Below, in pieces: positions 1-7,830 of a stretch of 60,052 bases of DNA (its first letter is position 1; the number at the start of each line of letters is the position of its first letter). The notes under the pieces were generated by a model. It searched no databases, was not told the origin of the DNA, and saw only the letters and a program-made list of their open reading frames with translations. The translations under genes were made by a program, and so were the position numbers. Source of the stretch: Streptosporangiaceae bacterium NEAU-GS5 (GTDB taxonomy: Bacteria > Actinomycetota > Actinomycetes > Streptosporangiales > Streptosporangiaceae); contig JAGFNW010000046.1 of assembly GCA_017592665.1 (NCBI GenBank), forward strand, positions 1 through 60,052, given 5' to 3'.

Positions 1-604
1 AGGACACGGTCAGGTCGAACACGACGTCCACGACGCCGTCGACCTCACCGATGGCGTCCGCGATCCGCCTGACCTGGGACGACCGCTCGACGGTTCCGCC
101 GACGGTCACCACGCCCCGGTCCGCGGTGAAGACGAGCGCCTCGGGATCGACGTCGGTCTGCTCCCGCAGCACCGCCGTGATGTCCGCGACCAGTTCGCCG
201 GCCGGGCGGGTGAACACCCGCAGCACGTCGGCCTGGTGCAGAGTTCCGATGATCCGGCCCGTGACCGGGTCGATGACGGGCAGCTGCTTGATCTTGCCGG
301 CCAGCATGAGCCGCGCAGCCGTGCGAACCGGCGTGCCCGGGGTGATGGTGATAGCCGGTGAGGTCATCAGCTCACCCGCCAGCACGGCGGCCGCCTTCTT
401 GCGCAGCCCGGGCCGGCGGGGATGGGTCTCCTTCACCAGCAGGTCGTCCTCGGACACCACACCGACCGGCCGGCGATCGGCGTCAATGACGGTCACCGAC
501 CCGACCGCATACCGCCGCATGGCGTCCAGGATCTCGGTGAAGCCCGCATCCTGACGCACAGCGATCGCCACCCGGCCCATGACGTCCTTGACCTCGACAC
601 TCAT
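1..604 (-). CDS. CBS-pair plus BON domain protein (C-terminus beyond window)
   Basis: Starts at ATG 604 and runs off the left edge, so the C-terminus is not visible. Two CBS motifs (about residues 8-60 and 75-125) are followed by a BON-like stretch from about residue 140 (TADRGVVTVGGTVERSSQ). CBS pairs bind adenine nucleotides and sense energy or redox state; BON domains often mediate membrane or phospholipid contact. The stop of the upstream usp gene lies 4 bases away and a GGAGGT Shine-Dalgarno sits inside the usp 3' end, so the two genes are almost certainly one operon. CBS proteins paired with universal stress proteins are characteristic of actinobacterial hypoxia/dormancy regulons (for example mycobacterial Hrp1). 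The role as a stress sensor is inferred. Confidence 0.9.
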   Translation of the reverse strand, partial: MSVEVKDVMGRVAIAVRQDAGFTEILDAMRRYAVGSVTVIDADRRPVGVVSEDDLLVKETHPRRPGLRKKAAAVLAGELMTSPAITITPGTPVRTAARLMLAGKIKQLPVIDPVTGRIIGTLHQADVLRVFTRPAGELVADITAVLREQTDVDPEALVFTADRGVVTVGGTVERSSQVRRIADAIGEVDGVVDVVFDLTVS

Positions 605-608
605 CGCA

Positions 609-1469
609 CTACCTCCTTTCGTCCGCGGGAACGACGGCCACCGGGCAGCTCGTGTGGTGCAGCACACCGTGACCGACCGAGCCGAGCAGCATCGAACCGA
701 ACGCTCCCCTGCCATGCGAGCCCACGACCACCAGGTCCGCGCCTTCCGCGGCGTCGACGAGGGCGTCGACCGGGTGCGCGCACCGCACGTCCTCGGCCAC
801 CTGCACCCGCGGGTGCTTCTCCTGGAACGGCGTCAGCTTCTGCTTGGCCATGTGGTGCTGCGCGGTGGTGATCTCATCCATGTCGTAGGCGACCTCAGGC
901 GCGTACACGTGGACCGGAGCCCGCCAGGCGTACACCGCGCGCAGCGGAACGCCGCGCCGGGCCGCCTGCTCGAAGGCATAGGCGATCGCGGGCTCGCAGT
1001 CGGGTCCGTCGTCGATGCCGACCACGACCTCGCCGCGCGGCTCGCGCTCACCGGCACGGACCACCACCACCGGGCAGGCGGCCTGCCCTGCCACGTGGAT
1101 GCTCACCGAACCGAGCAGCGCCCGGGCGAATCCGCCCAGCCCACGGCTGCCGACCACGACCTCGGCCGCCCCCATGGCGCAGTCGCGCAGGACCTTGGCC
1201 GGATGGCCTTCCCTGACCTCGGTGGTCACGGTGATCCACGGGTGCCGTTCACGGGCCCGCTCCGCGGCGGCCGCCACGACCCTGGTTCCCTCCAGCGTGA
1301 GCTGGTCGGGCATCGCGAGCGCGGACCTCGTCACTTCGTACGGCGAGCGGTCCAGTGCGTACACGATCTTCAGTGTTGCGTCGATCCGGGCCGCGTCCGC
1401 GGCCGCCCACTCCACCGCGCTCAGCGCGGCGGGTGAACCGTCGACGCCCACAACGATCTGATCAGACAT
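609..1469 (-). CDS. Universal stress protein, two tandem UspA domains
   Basis: 286 residues with two UspA domains (about 1-140 and 150-286). Each carries the ATP-binding glycine pattern G-x2-G-x9-G-S (GSRGLGGFARALLGS in the first, GSHGRGAFGSMLLGS in the second). The start at 1469 is chosen because it gives the canonical MSDQIVVGVDGSPAAL opening with GGAGG just upstream; the frame stays open further upstream but that part is not USP-like. Tandem USPs of this type in mycobacteria (Rv2623, Rv2005c) are DosR-controlled and bind ATP. Co-transcribed with the CBS-BON gene. The intergenic region with the divergent XRE-PNPOx gene holds a DosR-like palindrome at 1524-1537. Confidence 0.95.
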   Translation of the reverse strand: MSDQIVVGVDGSPAALSAVEWAAADAARIDATLKIVYALDRSPYEVTRSALAMPDQLTLEGTRVVAAAAERARERHPWITVTTEVREGHPAKVLRDCAMGAAEVVVGSRGLGGFARALLGSVSIHVAGQAACPVVVVRAGEREPRGEVVVGIDDGPDCEPAIAYAFEQAARRGVPLRAVYAWRAPVHVYAPEVAYDMDEITTAQHHMAKQKLTPFQEKHPRVQVAEDVRCAHPVDALVDAAEGADLVVVGSHGRGAFGSMLLGSVGHGVLHHTSCPVAVVPADERR

Positions 1470-1523
1470 CTCCGGTCCTCCTTTCCTGCCTCCATGGCAC
1501 GCCAGGAGCGCGGCTCCGCCCCA

Positions 1524-1537
1524 GGGCCGTAAGTCCC
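1524..1537. promoter_or_regulatory. DosR/DevR-like palindromic box
   Basis: GGGCCGTAAGTCCC (read on the minus strand GGGACTTACGGCCC) matches the mycobacterial DosR core GGGACTWWAGTCCC at 12 of 14 positions, with one half-site perfect. It lies 55-68 bases upstream of the USP start, in the region shared with the divergent XRE-PNPOx gene. No DosR homologue is identified in this window, although a NarL-family response regulator is encoded at 46633-47292. Function is inferred from motif similarity and from the gene it precedes. Confidence 0.45.
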
Positions 1538-1620
1538 GCGCGTCTGGGACGGAGGGCCATATCAGCAGGCAGAAGGCATTTCCTACGATGGAGTCACCAA
1601 GCCTTGAGGAGTGATGTCCC

Positions 1621-2286
1621 ATGTCAGCCACCGCCTCACCCGGCGATCTCGCGCGCCGCGTCGCCCATCACCGCGACCGGCTCGGCCTGTCACGTCAGGA
1701 GCTGGCGCGGCGCGCCGGCATCGCCGAGGGCTATGTCAGCGACCTGGAAGAGCAGGCCTGGCCGATCAGGGCCGAGACGTTGATGGCCATCGCGTCCGCG
1801 CTGCAGACCACCGTCGACGACCTCCTCGGCGGCGCCGCGGACCGGGCGCCCGGTCAAGGCCCGGCAATGGCGCGCCCAACCCTTGAGGTGCTGTCTTCGG
1901 AGGACTGCTGGAAGCTGATCGGCTCCGGCGGCGTCGGCCGGGTGGCGTTCACCGGGCTGCGCGGCCAGACCGTTCTACCGGTCAACTACCGCGTCCACGA
2001 CGGTGTCGTCGTTTTTCGCACGCGGCGCGGTGGGCAGATGGAAGAAGATCTGCGTACCGGGATGAAGGACGTCGACCGAGGGATCGCCTTCGAGGTCGAC
2101 CGGATCGACGAGGCGGTCCGGGGCGGCTGGAGCGTCCTGCTCCGTGGTCCCGCCCACCTCGTGACCGACGACGCGTTCGTGCCCGTCTCGGCGGACGACG
2201 TCCAGCCCTGGGCCGGAGGAGAACGCGACCTCTACATCCAGATCACCCCCCACGAGATCACCGGCCGCCGCATCCACGCCATGTAA
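1621..2286 (+). CDS. XRE-type HTH fused to PNPOx-like flavin-binding domain
   Basis: 221 residues. The N-terminal helix-turn-helix of the Cro/C1 type (about residues 8-62, GLSRQELARRAGIAEGYVSD) is joined to a pyridoxamine-5'-phosphate-oxidase-like split barrel (about 83-217, containing GSGGVGRVAFTGLRGQTVLP). Such split-barrel domains bind FMN, F420 or haem, so the fusion looks like a DNA-binding regulator with a redox or cofactor sensor. A GAGGAG Shine-Dalgarno sits 10 bases before ATG 1621. It is divergent from usp-CBS and shares the intergenic DosR-like site. Related PNPOx proteins recur in actinobacterial dormancy clusters. The ligand cannot be assigned from sequence. Confidence 0.9.
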   Translation: MSATASPGDLARRVAHHRDRLGLSRQELARRAGIAEGYVSDLEEQAWPIRAETLMAIASALQTTVDDLLGGAADRAPGQGPAMARPTLEVLSSEDCWKLIGSGGVGRVAFTGLRGQTVLPVNYRVHDGVVVFRTRRGGQMEEDLRTGMKDVDRGIAFEVDRIDEAVRGGWSVLLRGPAHLVTDDAFVPVSADDVQPWAGGERDLYIQITPHEITGRRIHAM

Positions 2287-2323
2287 CCGTCGTGACCGGG
2301 GCCCCGCGTGTGCCGGTCGCGCA

Positions 2324-2520
2324 GTGACCGCGGCCCGCTGGGCCGCCGGAGACGCGGTGTTGCGCGATACAGACCTTCAGGTCGTCCATGTGATGCCACA
2401 GTGGGCGTACGAGAGGCCGGCTGCGGTGCCGGCCACGCTGGATGTCCAGTGGTGATCGTGCGCGCCTTGCGCTCTCTGCCGCGCGGCGAGGTGATCGTTG
2501 CCGTCGATGGCGCACGGTCA
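2324..2520 (+). pseudogene. Universal stress protein relic
   Basis: From GTG 2324 the frame reads VTAARWAAGDAVLRDTDLQ then VVHVMPQWAYE, the helix-1/strand-2 region of an actinobacterial USP, and stops at 2453-2455. In a shifted frame just before that stop the sequence resumes as GHAGCPVVIVRA, the end of a USP domain, and then GEVIVAVDGA, the start of a second UspA domain, before dissolving into the 3' end of the convergent kinase gene. The middle of domain 1 (including the ATP loop) is missing and there is a frameshift, so this is a decayed second USP and not a functional gene. Confidence 0.7.
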
Positions 2521-2964
2521 AGTTGCCGAGAGCAATCGTTCAACAGCATCGGCGAGCTCCTCTACGGGCTGCCGACCGTCGAGTTCCACGGAGGCACCGC
2601 GACGGAGCAACGGCTCTACCTCGGCCACATATCGCTCGATCTGCGCTCGATCCTTCGCGGTCTTGCCGTAGGGGTTGCCAGACCGCCGGGCGACGCGGTC
2701 GAGGAGGACTCCAAGAGGTGCGCTCAGCAGAACGACATGGTCGAACCGGTCGTAGAAACGCCGCTGGTTGTCCACCGTTCCCGACACGATCACCTCGGCC
2801 TGCCGCGCGAGCAAGGCCGCCATACGCGGCTCGTCCCATCTGCCGTCAGGCAGTGTCCAGCCGCCATAGTCGGTGTCGACGGCCTCGTAACCACGATGCG
2901 ACAGTTCGGCGAGCAAGGTGCTCTTACCCGCGCCCGACATCCCCGTCAGCAACACTCGCGCCAC
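2518..2964 (-). CDS. Small P-loop nucleotide kinase-like ATPase
   Basis: About 148 residues. A Walker A motif GMSGAGKST lies right at the N-terminus (residue ~8), followed by an acidic DTDYGGW stretch and VIVSGTV/VVLLSAP beta strands, the layout of adenylate/shikimate/gluconate-kinase-like small NTPases. I chose GTG 2964 because it gives the usual family opening xARVLLTGMSGAGKS; the frame also stays open to ATG 2997 and 3036. The substrate is not identifiable. It is convergent with the XRE-PNPOx gene, and its 3' end overlaps the USP relic. Confidence 0.8.
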   Translation of the reverse strand: MARVLLTGMSGAGKSTLLAELSHRGYEAVDTDYGGWTLPDGRWDEPRMAALLARQAEVIVSGTVDNQRRFYDRFDHVVLLSAPLGVLLDRVARRSGNPYGKTAKDRAQIERYVAEVEPLLRRGASVELDGRQPVEELADAVERLLSAT

Positions 2965-3083
2965 GCAGGTGACTCTAGTGAGCACCTCGGCGTCCATCCC
3001 ACCCGCTGCGTCTTTCCAGCCTGAGAGGTCAACCACATTCCGCTTGCTGCTGCCCGCCGCCGCAGACGGCGGGCAGCGGTTCG

Positions 3084-4259
3084 TCAGGGAGTGACCTGGT
3101 AACGGGCCTGCATCCCGGCCGTGATGTGGTCGCCGACATGGCAGTGGAACAGCCAGATCCCGTTGTCGTCCGGGGTCATGTTCGCCGTCACCATCTCGGC
3201 GGGCAGCAGGCTGAGCACGTCGGTGCGCATCCCGTTGACCGTCACGGTGTTGCCGTGCCAGTGCGGGGTGTGCAGGTCGACCTCGGTGCCCATGCTCATC
3301 ACGTGCCAGCGGACCTTCTGACCGTTGCGCATCGTGAACAGCGGCCCGTTGCCGTACACATAGCCGTTGATCGAGTGCATCAGATTGGACTCCTGGAAGT
3401 CCTCATCCTCGGGATCGGGCGGGTTCGACAGACCCGCCATGTTGGCCGCGAGGAACGGGGACGCGTTCTCATTGGCCACCAGGAACATCGCGAAGACCTC
3501 GCGGTCCACATCGAGCGGGGAACCGTCACTCTTGGCCTGCCCGCGCGCGGTGATCTCCATGGGGCCGATCAGCCCGGCGTAGGTGTCGGACACCTCGTCG
3601 GTGTGCGAGTGGTACATCCACATCACCGAACTACCGTCCATCGGGCCCGGCCCGGCGCGGTCGGGCACCTGCCAGCGGTAGGTGAAGGTGCCACCGGTCG
3701 GCACCGCGTCGTCGGCCTTGTCGGAGCCAGAGGTGCCGTCGTTGTACGGCGCGCCCTCGGCGTTCTTGGCATAGAACACGCCATGCGGGTGGATGCTCGC
3801 CGGGAACGGGCACGTGTTGCGGAACACCACCACGAGCTGGTCGCCCACCTGGGCCCGGATGACCGGACCGAGGAACCCAAGTGTGGGATCGGTGGACGCG
3901 AGCGTGCGGAAGCCCGCGTCGGTGTACCCGCGGTAAAGGCACTTCTTGTACTTCGACCCGATCCGGTCCGGGCCAGGCTTGACGTAGGTGTTCTCCACGT
4001 CACCGAACGGCTGCCCGGTGATCACGTTCCGGCCCTGCGGCGCGTAATCCCAGGTGACGACGTCCGCCGAGATGAAGTACACCCGCGTCTGGTTGGGCGC
4101 GGACGTGGCCGCCGCCGCGACCGCCCGGTCGTGCGCGCCGTGGCCGGAGCCGGTCGTGCCACCCGACGAGGTGAGCACGGCCGACCAGGCCACGAAGAGA
4201 GCGGCCACCCCGATCAGGGCCCAGCCGAGCATCCACCCCGTCCGCCATCGTGTGACCAT
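3084..4259 (-). CDS. Secreted or membrane-anchored multicopper oxidase
   Basis: 391 residues from ATG 4259, which has an excellent GGAGGA ribosome site; the longer upstream frame is rejected. An N-terminal hydrophobic segment (about residues 9-29) serves as signal or anchor. All copper ligand motifs are visible: HPHG (~155), HSH (~216), HTPHWHG (~330) and HCHVGDHITAGM (~375), the last giving the type 1 Cys, His and Met ligands. The compact size and the pattern resemble the hephaestin/ceruloplasmin-like branch. Expected activity is oxidation of metal ions or phenolics with reduction of oxygen to water outside the membrane. It stands alone; a role in copper handling or lignin-type phenol oxidation is inference. 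Confidence 0.92.
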   Translation of the reverse strand: MVTRWRTGWMLGWALIGVAALFVAWSAVLTSSGGTTGSGHGAHDRAVAAAATSAPNQTRVYFISADVVTWDYAPQGRNVITGQPFGDVENTYVKPGPDRIGSKYKKCLYRGYTDAGFRTLASTDPTLGFLGPVIRAQVGDQLVVVFRNTCPFPASIHPHGVFYAKNAEGAPYNDGTSGSDKADDAVPTGGTFTYRWQVPDRAGPGPMDGSSVMWMYHSHTDEVSDTYAGLIGPMEITARGQAKSDGSPLDVDREVFAMFLVANENASPFLAANMAGLSNPPDPEDEDFQESNLMHSINGYVYGNGPLFTMRNGQKVRWHVMSMGTEVDLHTPHWHGNTVTVNGMRTDVLSLLPAEMVTANMTPDDNGIWLFHCHVGDHITAGMQARYQVTP

Positions 4260-4709
4260 TGGGATTCCTCCTCCGAGATTGGCGATCTCTCGGAGTGGAC
4301 GATCCGCCGGTCTCCCCAGGGATGACAGCTGCCCTGCCGCTTCGTAACCTCTCCTCACCATCGGCACACCGTCGTGATGCCGGAACGTGAAAGGCCCTTA
4401 GTGGAAGCCCGTTGAAAGGTTCACGACTTTCCGGCGGCGCCACGGTCGGCCGAATCGCGGAGATGCTGTCCGGCCGGTCGGGGGCCATGTCCGGCGGAGA
4501 CCTGCATCGATCGGCTCCACGGCACCCAGCCCAGCCAGGAACGGGGCCGACCGCCGTCCGAGACGCCGACCCAGTCGCCGATCCAGTCGCCGATCCACCG
4601 CCGGAGGGACGACTATTCGGGATCCTCCGCCCGGTCAACCCCCTGATCGCTGGGCCGGACCGAGCTCTGACATTTCTTCGAGATCTCCCAGCAACCGCCG
4701 TGAGCCGGG
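4260..4709. other. 450-base intergenic stretch without a convincing gene
   Basis: Lies between the multicopper oxidase start and the P450 stop. Open frames on both strands translate to low-complexity Arg/Pro/Gly-rich sequence without a family pattern or a good start, so none is called. It should hold the multicopper oxidase promoter. A 12-bp unit is repeated in tandem at 4571-4594. Confidence 0.6.
4571..4594. repeat. Two tandem copies of a 12-bp unit
   Basis: CCAGTCGCCGAT occurs twice back to back (4571-4582 and 4583-4594), followed by a degenerate third start (CCACCGCC). Short and non-coding; no function is proposed. Confidence 0.7.
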
Positions 4710-5975
4710 TCAGTCGCGGACCCCGTCGATGTCGACCAGGACATGGCGCGGGCCGCGGAAGATCTGGTTGTGGCGGTACGGCGGCGGATCGGCCACGAGC
4801 CGCGGATTCTCCACGCGGCGGACGAACTCGCTGACGGCGATCTGGACCTCGAGCCGGGCCAGCGGAGCGCCGAAGCAGTAGTGGATGCCCTGGCTGAAGC
4901 CGAGATGCTGGTTGTCGGGGCGCTCGAGGTCGAGTTCGTCGGGATTGTCGAACCTGTCCGGGTCACGGTTGCCTGAGCCGTACACCAGGAAGATCGGCGA
5001 GCCCTTCGGAATGGTGGTGCCCGCGATCTCGATGTCCTCGACGGCGGAGCGGGTGTGCCAGAACTGGACCGACGATTCGAAGCGCAGCAGCTCTTCGACG
5101 CCCGGCACGATCAGCTCGGGCCGGCGGCGCAGTTTTTCGAGCGCGTCGGGATGCCTCAGCAAAGTGAGCACGCTGTGGGCGATCAGGTTGACCGTGGTTT
5201 CGTGCCCGGCGAACAGCAGCAGCAGGGCATTGCTGACCAGCACGCCCTCGGACATGCGCCCTTCACGGCCGTCGTCGTGGACCACCGCCGAGAGCATGCC
5301 GGTGCCAGGCTGTTCGGCGTACCGCTCGATCAGAGCGGCCATGAATTTCTCGAAGTCCTCGACGCTGCGCCGTCCCTGTTCCAGTTGGCGCTGAATCTCC
5401 GGCGAGCCCGCCTCCGGGCCGAAGTCCAGAGCGTTCAGGGCCGTCTCGATCCAGGCGTGGAAGTGTGGCTCGTCCTCCAGTGGTACGCCGAGGATCTTGC
5501 TGATCACGGTCACCGGCAGGGGGTAGGCGAATTCGTCGACGGCGTCGATGCGGGTCTTGCCCCGCATTTCGTCCAGGAGCCCGGCGACGATGCGGCGGAT
5601 CTCGGGCTCCAGGTCGCAGATCCGATGCGGGGAATCCTGCGGGCCGTAGAAGTGCCGCGTCAGCAGGCGGCGATCACGATCGTGTTCGGGCGGGTCGGAG
5701 GTGATGATGTTGGGCTCCAGCGAGATGACCTCCTTGATCGCCTCGTCGTCCTGGTCCGCACCGGCCGCGGCCGAGCCTCCGGGGCGGATCCGCCTGACAT
5801 CCGAGCTGACCCGGGGGTCGTGGAGTAGCGCGAGGATCTCTCGGTAGGTGCTGACCACGTAGGTGCCGTCGGGCTGCCGCGCCACCGGGGTCTTGCGGAG
5901 TTCGGTGTAGAAGGGATACGGATTGGCACGGTTGGCGTAGCGCAGCGCCTGCTGCCAGGGTGTTTCCTCGGCCAT
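4710..5975 (-). CDS. Cytochrome P450
   Basis: 421 residues from ATG 5975 (GGAAGGAGAGGAA upstream). It has the I-helix oxygen-activation motif AGHETT (~residue 255), the ExxR motif in VEELLRFE (~294), and the haem-binding loop FSQGIHYCFGAPLARLE with Cys thiolate at about 365. A soluble bacterial class I P450 needing ferredoxin and reductase. It is the third gene of a ferredoxin-reductase-P450 operon (26 bases after the reductase), so all electron-transfer partners are encoded beside it. The local TetR (7831-8478) is the likely regulator. The substrate is unknown; no biosynthetic genes flank it, so xenobiotic, fatty acid or terpenoid hydroxylation are all possible. Confidence 0.96.
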   Translation of the reverse strand: MAEETPWQQALRYANRANPYPFYTELRKTPVARQPDGTYVVSTYREILALLHDPRVSSDVRRIRPGGSAAAGADQDDEAIKEVISLEPNIITSDPPEHDRDRRLLTRHFYGPQDSPHRICDLEPEIRRIVAGLLDEMRGKTRIDAVDEFAYPLPVTVISKILGVPLEDEPHFHAWIETALNALDFGPEAGSPEIQRQLEQGRRSVEDFEKFMAALIERYAEQPGTGMLSAVVHDDGREGRMSEGVLVSNALLLLFAGHETTVNLIAHSVLTLLRHPDALEKLRRRPELIVPGVEELLRFESSVQFWHTRSAVEDIEIAGTTIPKGSPIFLVYGSGNRDPDRFDNPDELDLERPDNQHLGFSQGIHYCFGAPLARLEVQIAVSEFVRRVENPRLVADPPPYRHNQIFRGPRHVLVDIDGVRD

Positions 5976-6001
5976 GCTGTTCCTCTCCTTCCCGCACTGC
6001 C

Positions 6002-7405
6002 TCAGCGGCTCCGGGGCCGGAACTCGGCCCGCCGCTCGTTCGGGTCGTGGCCGGTCAGAACAACGTCAGGCACCGCCGTGGGAACACCCGGTTCGGGGAA
6101 CTGCGCTGGGATCGGCATCATGACGTCCGGCCGATCCCAGCCCGGCGGCGGAGGCGGGAACGGAGCCGACTGCTCGATCAGCCGCGCGTAGTACTCGAGC
6201 CACTTACCGTGATCGAAGGTGACGGCGGCCACGATGCGGCCGTTGCGGCCGTAGGCGGCGGCGAAGCGGCGCTCCTCGACGGAGCCCTGCATGAAGACGA
6301 TCTCGTCCCCGAAGGGCGGCACCCCGACGGACTTGATGTTGACGCCGAACTGGCCTGACCAGAAGCCTGGCAGCAGCAAATGCGGATAGTAGTCGGGTTC
6401 GAGGCTCACCATGTTGTGGGCCGCGACCTCGGCGCCGAAGACGGCGTTGTCCCAGTGCTCCATCGCGAGGAACTGGTATTCGTACAGCACGTGCGGCGCG
6501 CGTGCCACATCGCCGGCGACGTAGATGGTGTCGGTGGCCACGCCGTTGATGTCGAAGGCGCGACCGCCGGCGTCGCAGCCGACCCCCCAAAAGCCGGCCG
6601 CCAGGCCGGCGCCCTCCAGCCATTCGACGTTGCGGATCGACCCAAGCGAGGCCAGCACGACGTCGGCCTCGATCGTGGTCCCGTCGGAGAGCCGGGCACG
6701 GCGCACGTGTCCGCCCGCGTCGCCCTCCAGCGAGAGTACGCCCACACCGCAGCGTAGATCGACGCCATGGTCGCGCTGCATCTGCGCGGCGATCTCGCCG
6801 ATCACCCCGCCGAGCGCGCCCACCAGCGGCGCCGGGCCACGCTCGGCGACGGTCACCGGGATATCGAGATCCCGGCAGATGGAGGCCACCTCCGAGCCGA
6901 TGAACCCGGCGCCGATGACAAGCACCCGCGACGGTCCGTCGGCCAGCGCCTGCCGAAGCCGCGCGGCATCGTCACGCGAGCGCAGCGAGAACACCCCATC
7001 GAGGGCCGCCTCGGCCGGGTTGGGCCACTGCCGCGCCCGAGTCCCGGTGGCGATCAGCAACCGGTCGAACGGGACCTGCTCGCCATCGGCCAGCCGCACC
7101 TGCCGGGTGGCCCGGTCCAGCCCGGTGGCGGCCACGCCGAGCCGCCAGTCCGCGTCCAGCTCCCGGAAGCGGGGCAACTGCGTGTGGTCGGCCGGCACCC
7201 AGCCCTTGAGCACCTGCTTGGACAGCGGAGGGCGGTCGTAGGGCTCGTACGGCTCGTCCCCGATGATGGTCAACGACCCGGCGAAACCCTCCCCGCGCAA
7301 GGTTTCGGCGGCCCGAAGTCCCGCCAGAGAGGCGCCGACGACGACGATCCGGCCGTTCGCCTTGAAGTCGCGCACCAACTCCGCGAGCGTCGCCGACAGG
7401 GTCAT
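6002..7405 (-). CDS. FAD-dependent NAD(P)H:ferredoxin reductase
   Basis: 467 residues. N-terminal FAD Rossmann motif VVVGASLAGLRAAETL (~22-37), a second dinucleotide motif VLVIGAGFIGSEVAS for NAD(P)H (~165), and the YVAGDVAR FAD-closing motif. Architecture and EPYDRPPLSK after the first fold match the rhodocoxin/putidaredoxin reductase class that feeds bacterial P450s. Its ATG overlaps the ferredoxin stop as ATGA (7402-7405), so the two are translationally coupled. Predicted role: pass electrons from NAD(P)H to the adjacent ferredoxin for the P450. Confidence 0.94.
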   Translation of the reverse strand: MTLSATLAELVRDFKANGRIVVVGASLAGLRAAETLRGEGFAGSLTIIGDEPYEPYDRPPLSKQVLKGWVPADHTQLPRFRELDADWRLGVAATGLDRATRQVRLADGEQVPFDRLLIATGTRARQWPNPAEAALDGVFSLRSRDDAARLRQALADGPSRVLVIGAGFIGSEVASICRDLDIPVTVAERGPAPLVGALGGVIGEIAAQMQRDHGVDLRCGVGVLSLEGDAGGHVRRARLSDGTTIEADVVLASLGSIRNVEWLEGAGLAAGFWGVGCDAGGRAFDINGVATDTIYVAGDVARAPHVLYEYQFLAMEHWDNAVFGAEVAAHNMVSLEPDYYPHLLLPGFWSGQFGVNIKSVGVPPFGDEIVFMQGSVEERRFAAAYGRNGRIVAAVTFDHGKWLEYYARLIEQSAPFPPPPPGWDRPDVMMPIPAQFPEPGVPTAVPDVVLTGHDPNERRAEFRPRSR

Positions 7406-7620
7406 GACCTCTCACTCCGCTCGGCACCGTCCAGGCGACCGATCACGATCGCTTGGACCGGGCAGGCCGCGGCGGCCCGTTGCACCTGCAGACGCCGCGC
7501 GTCATCGGGGTTGGGCTCATAGGTGAGTGCCTCATCGCCACTCAGCCTGAAGACCTCGTGCGTGAGAAACACGCACTGCGCGTATCCCTGGCACCGATTA
7601 AGGTCCACGACGATGTGCAT
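7402..7620 (-). CDS. Small P450-type ferredoxin (3Fe-4S class)
   Basis: 72 residues from ATG 7620, preceded by GGAGGGGAG; the longer upstream frame lacks ferredoxin features. Cys10, Cys16 and Cys53-Pro54 form the three-ligand pattern CxxYxxC...CP of single-cluster actinobacterial P450 ferredoxins. The usual fourth-cysteine position is Tyr13, consistent with a 3Fe-4S cluster (cluster type inferred from family). First gene of the operon and coupled by a 4-base overlap to its reductase, it is the electron carrier for the P450 at 4710-5975. Confidence 0.93.
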   Translation of the reverse strand: MHIVVDLNRCQGYAQCVFLTHEVFRLSGDEALTYEPNPDDARRLQVQRAAAACPVQAIVIGRLDGAERSERS

Positions 7621-7733
7621 AGGCCCTCTCCCCTCCAGGCGGGGCCCGATATTTCGCCGGTGAGCGTCACAGCGCGGGACCCGGTCCATGTCCGTCGACC
7701 TCGGCGTCAAACTGTGCCCGGCCGGCCCCTCAC

Positions 7734-7741
7734 ATCATGAT
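7734..7741. promoter_or_regulatory. Short palindrome upstream of the P450 operon
   Basis: ATCATGAT is an 8-base perfect palindrome about 115 bases upstream of the ferredoxin start, between the ferredoxin and TetR genes. It resembles the ATCAC/GTGAT half-sites upstream of the TetR gene and may be a second binding site for that repressor. Short enough to be chance. Confidence 0.25.
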
Positions 7742-7830
7742 TTTTCGTCCCAGAAGTCCACGACCACAACCTTCATCAGGGAAAACATGGGCCATGTCGA
7801 AAATTCCACCCGACCCGGCTGCGGTCCGTG

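Noticed and set aside
1585-1612. HAIR-like CTTGAG element upstream of the XRE-PNPOx gene
   Set aside because: Only one half-site (CCTTGAGG); the inverted ACTCAAG partner at 7 bases is missing, and the sequence overlaps the ribosome site.
4412-4834. Plus-strand frame of 140 codons between multicopper oxidase and P450
   Set aside because: No ribosome site, Pro/Arg/Gly-rich translation, overlaps the P450 3' end.
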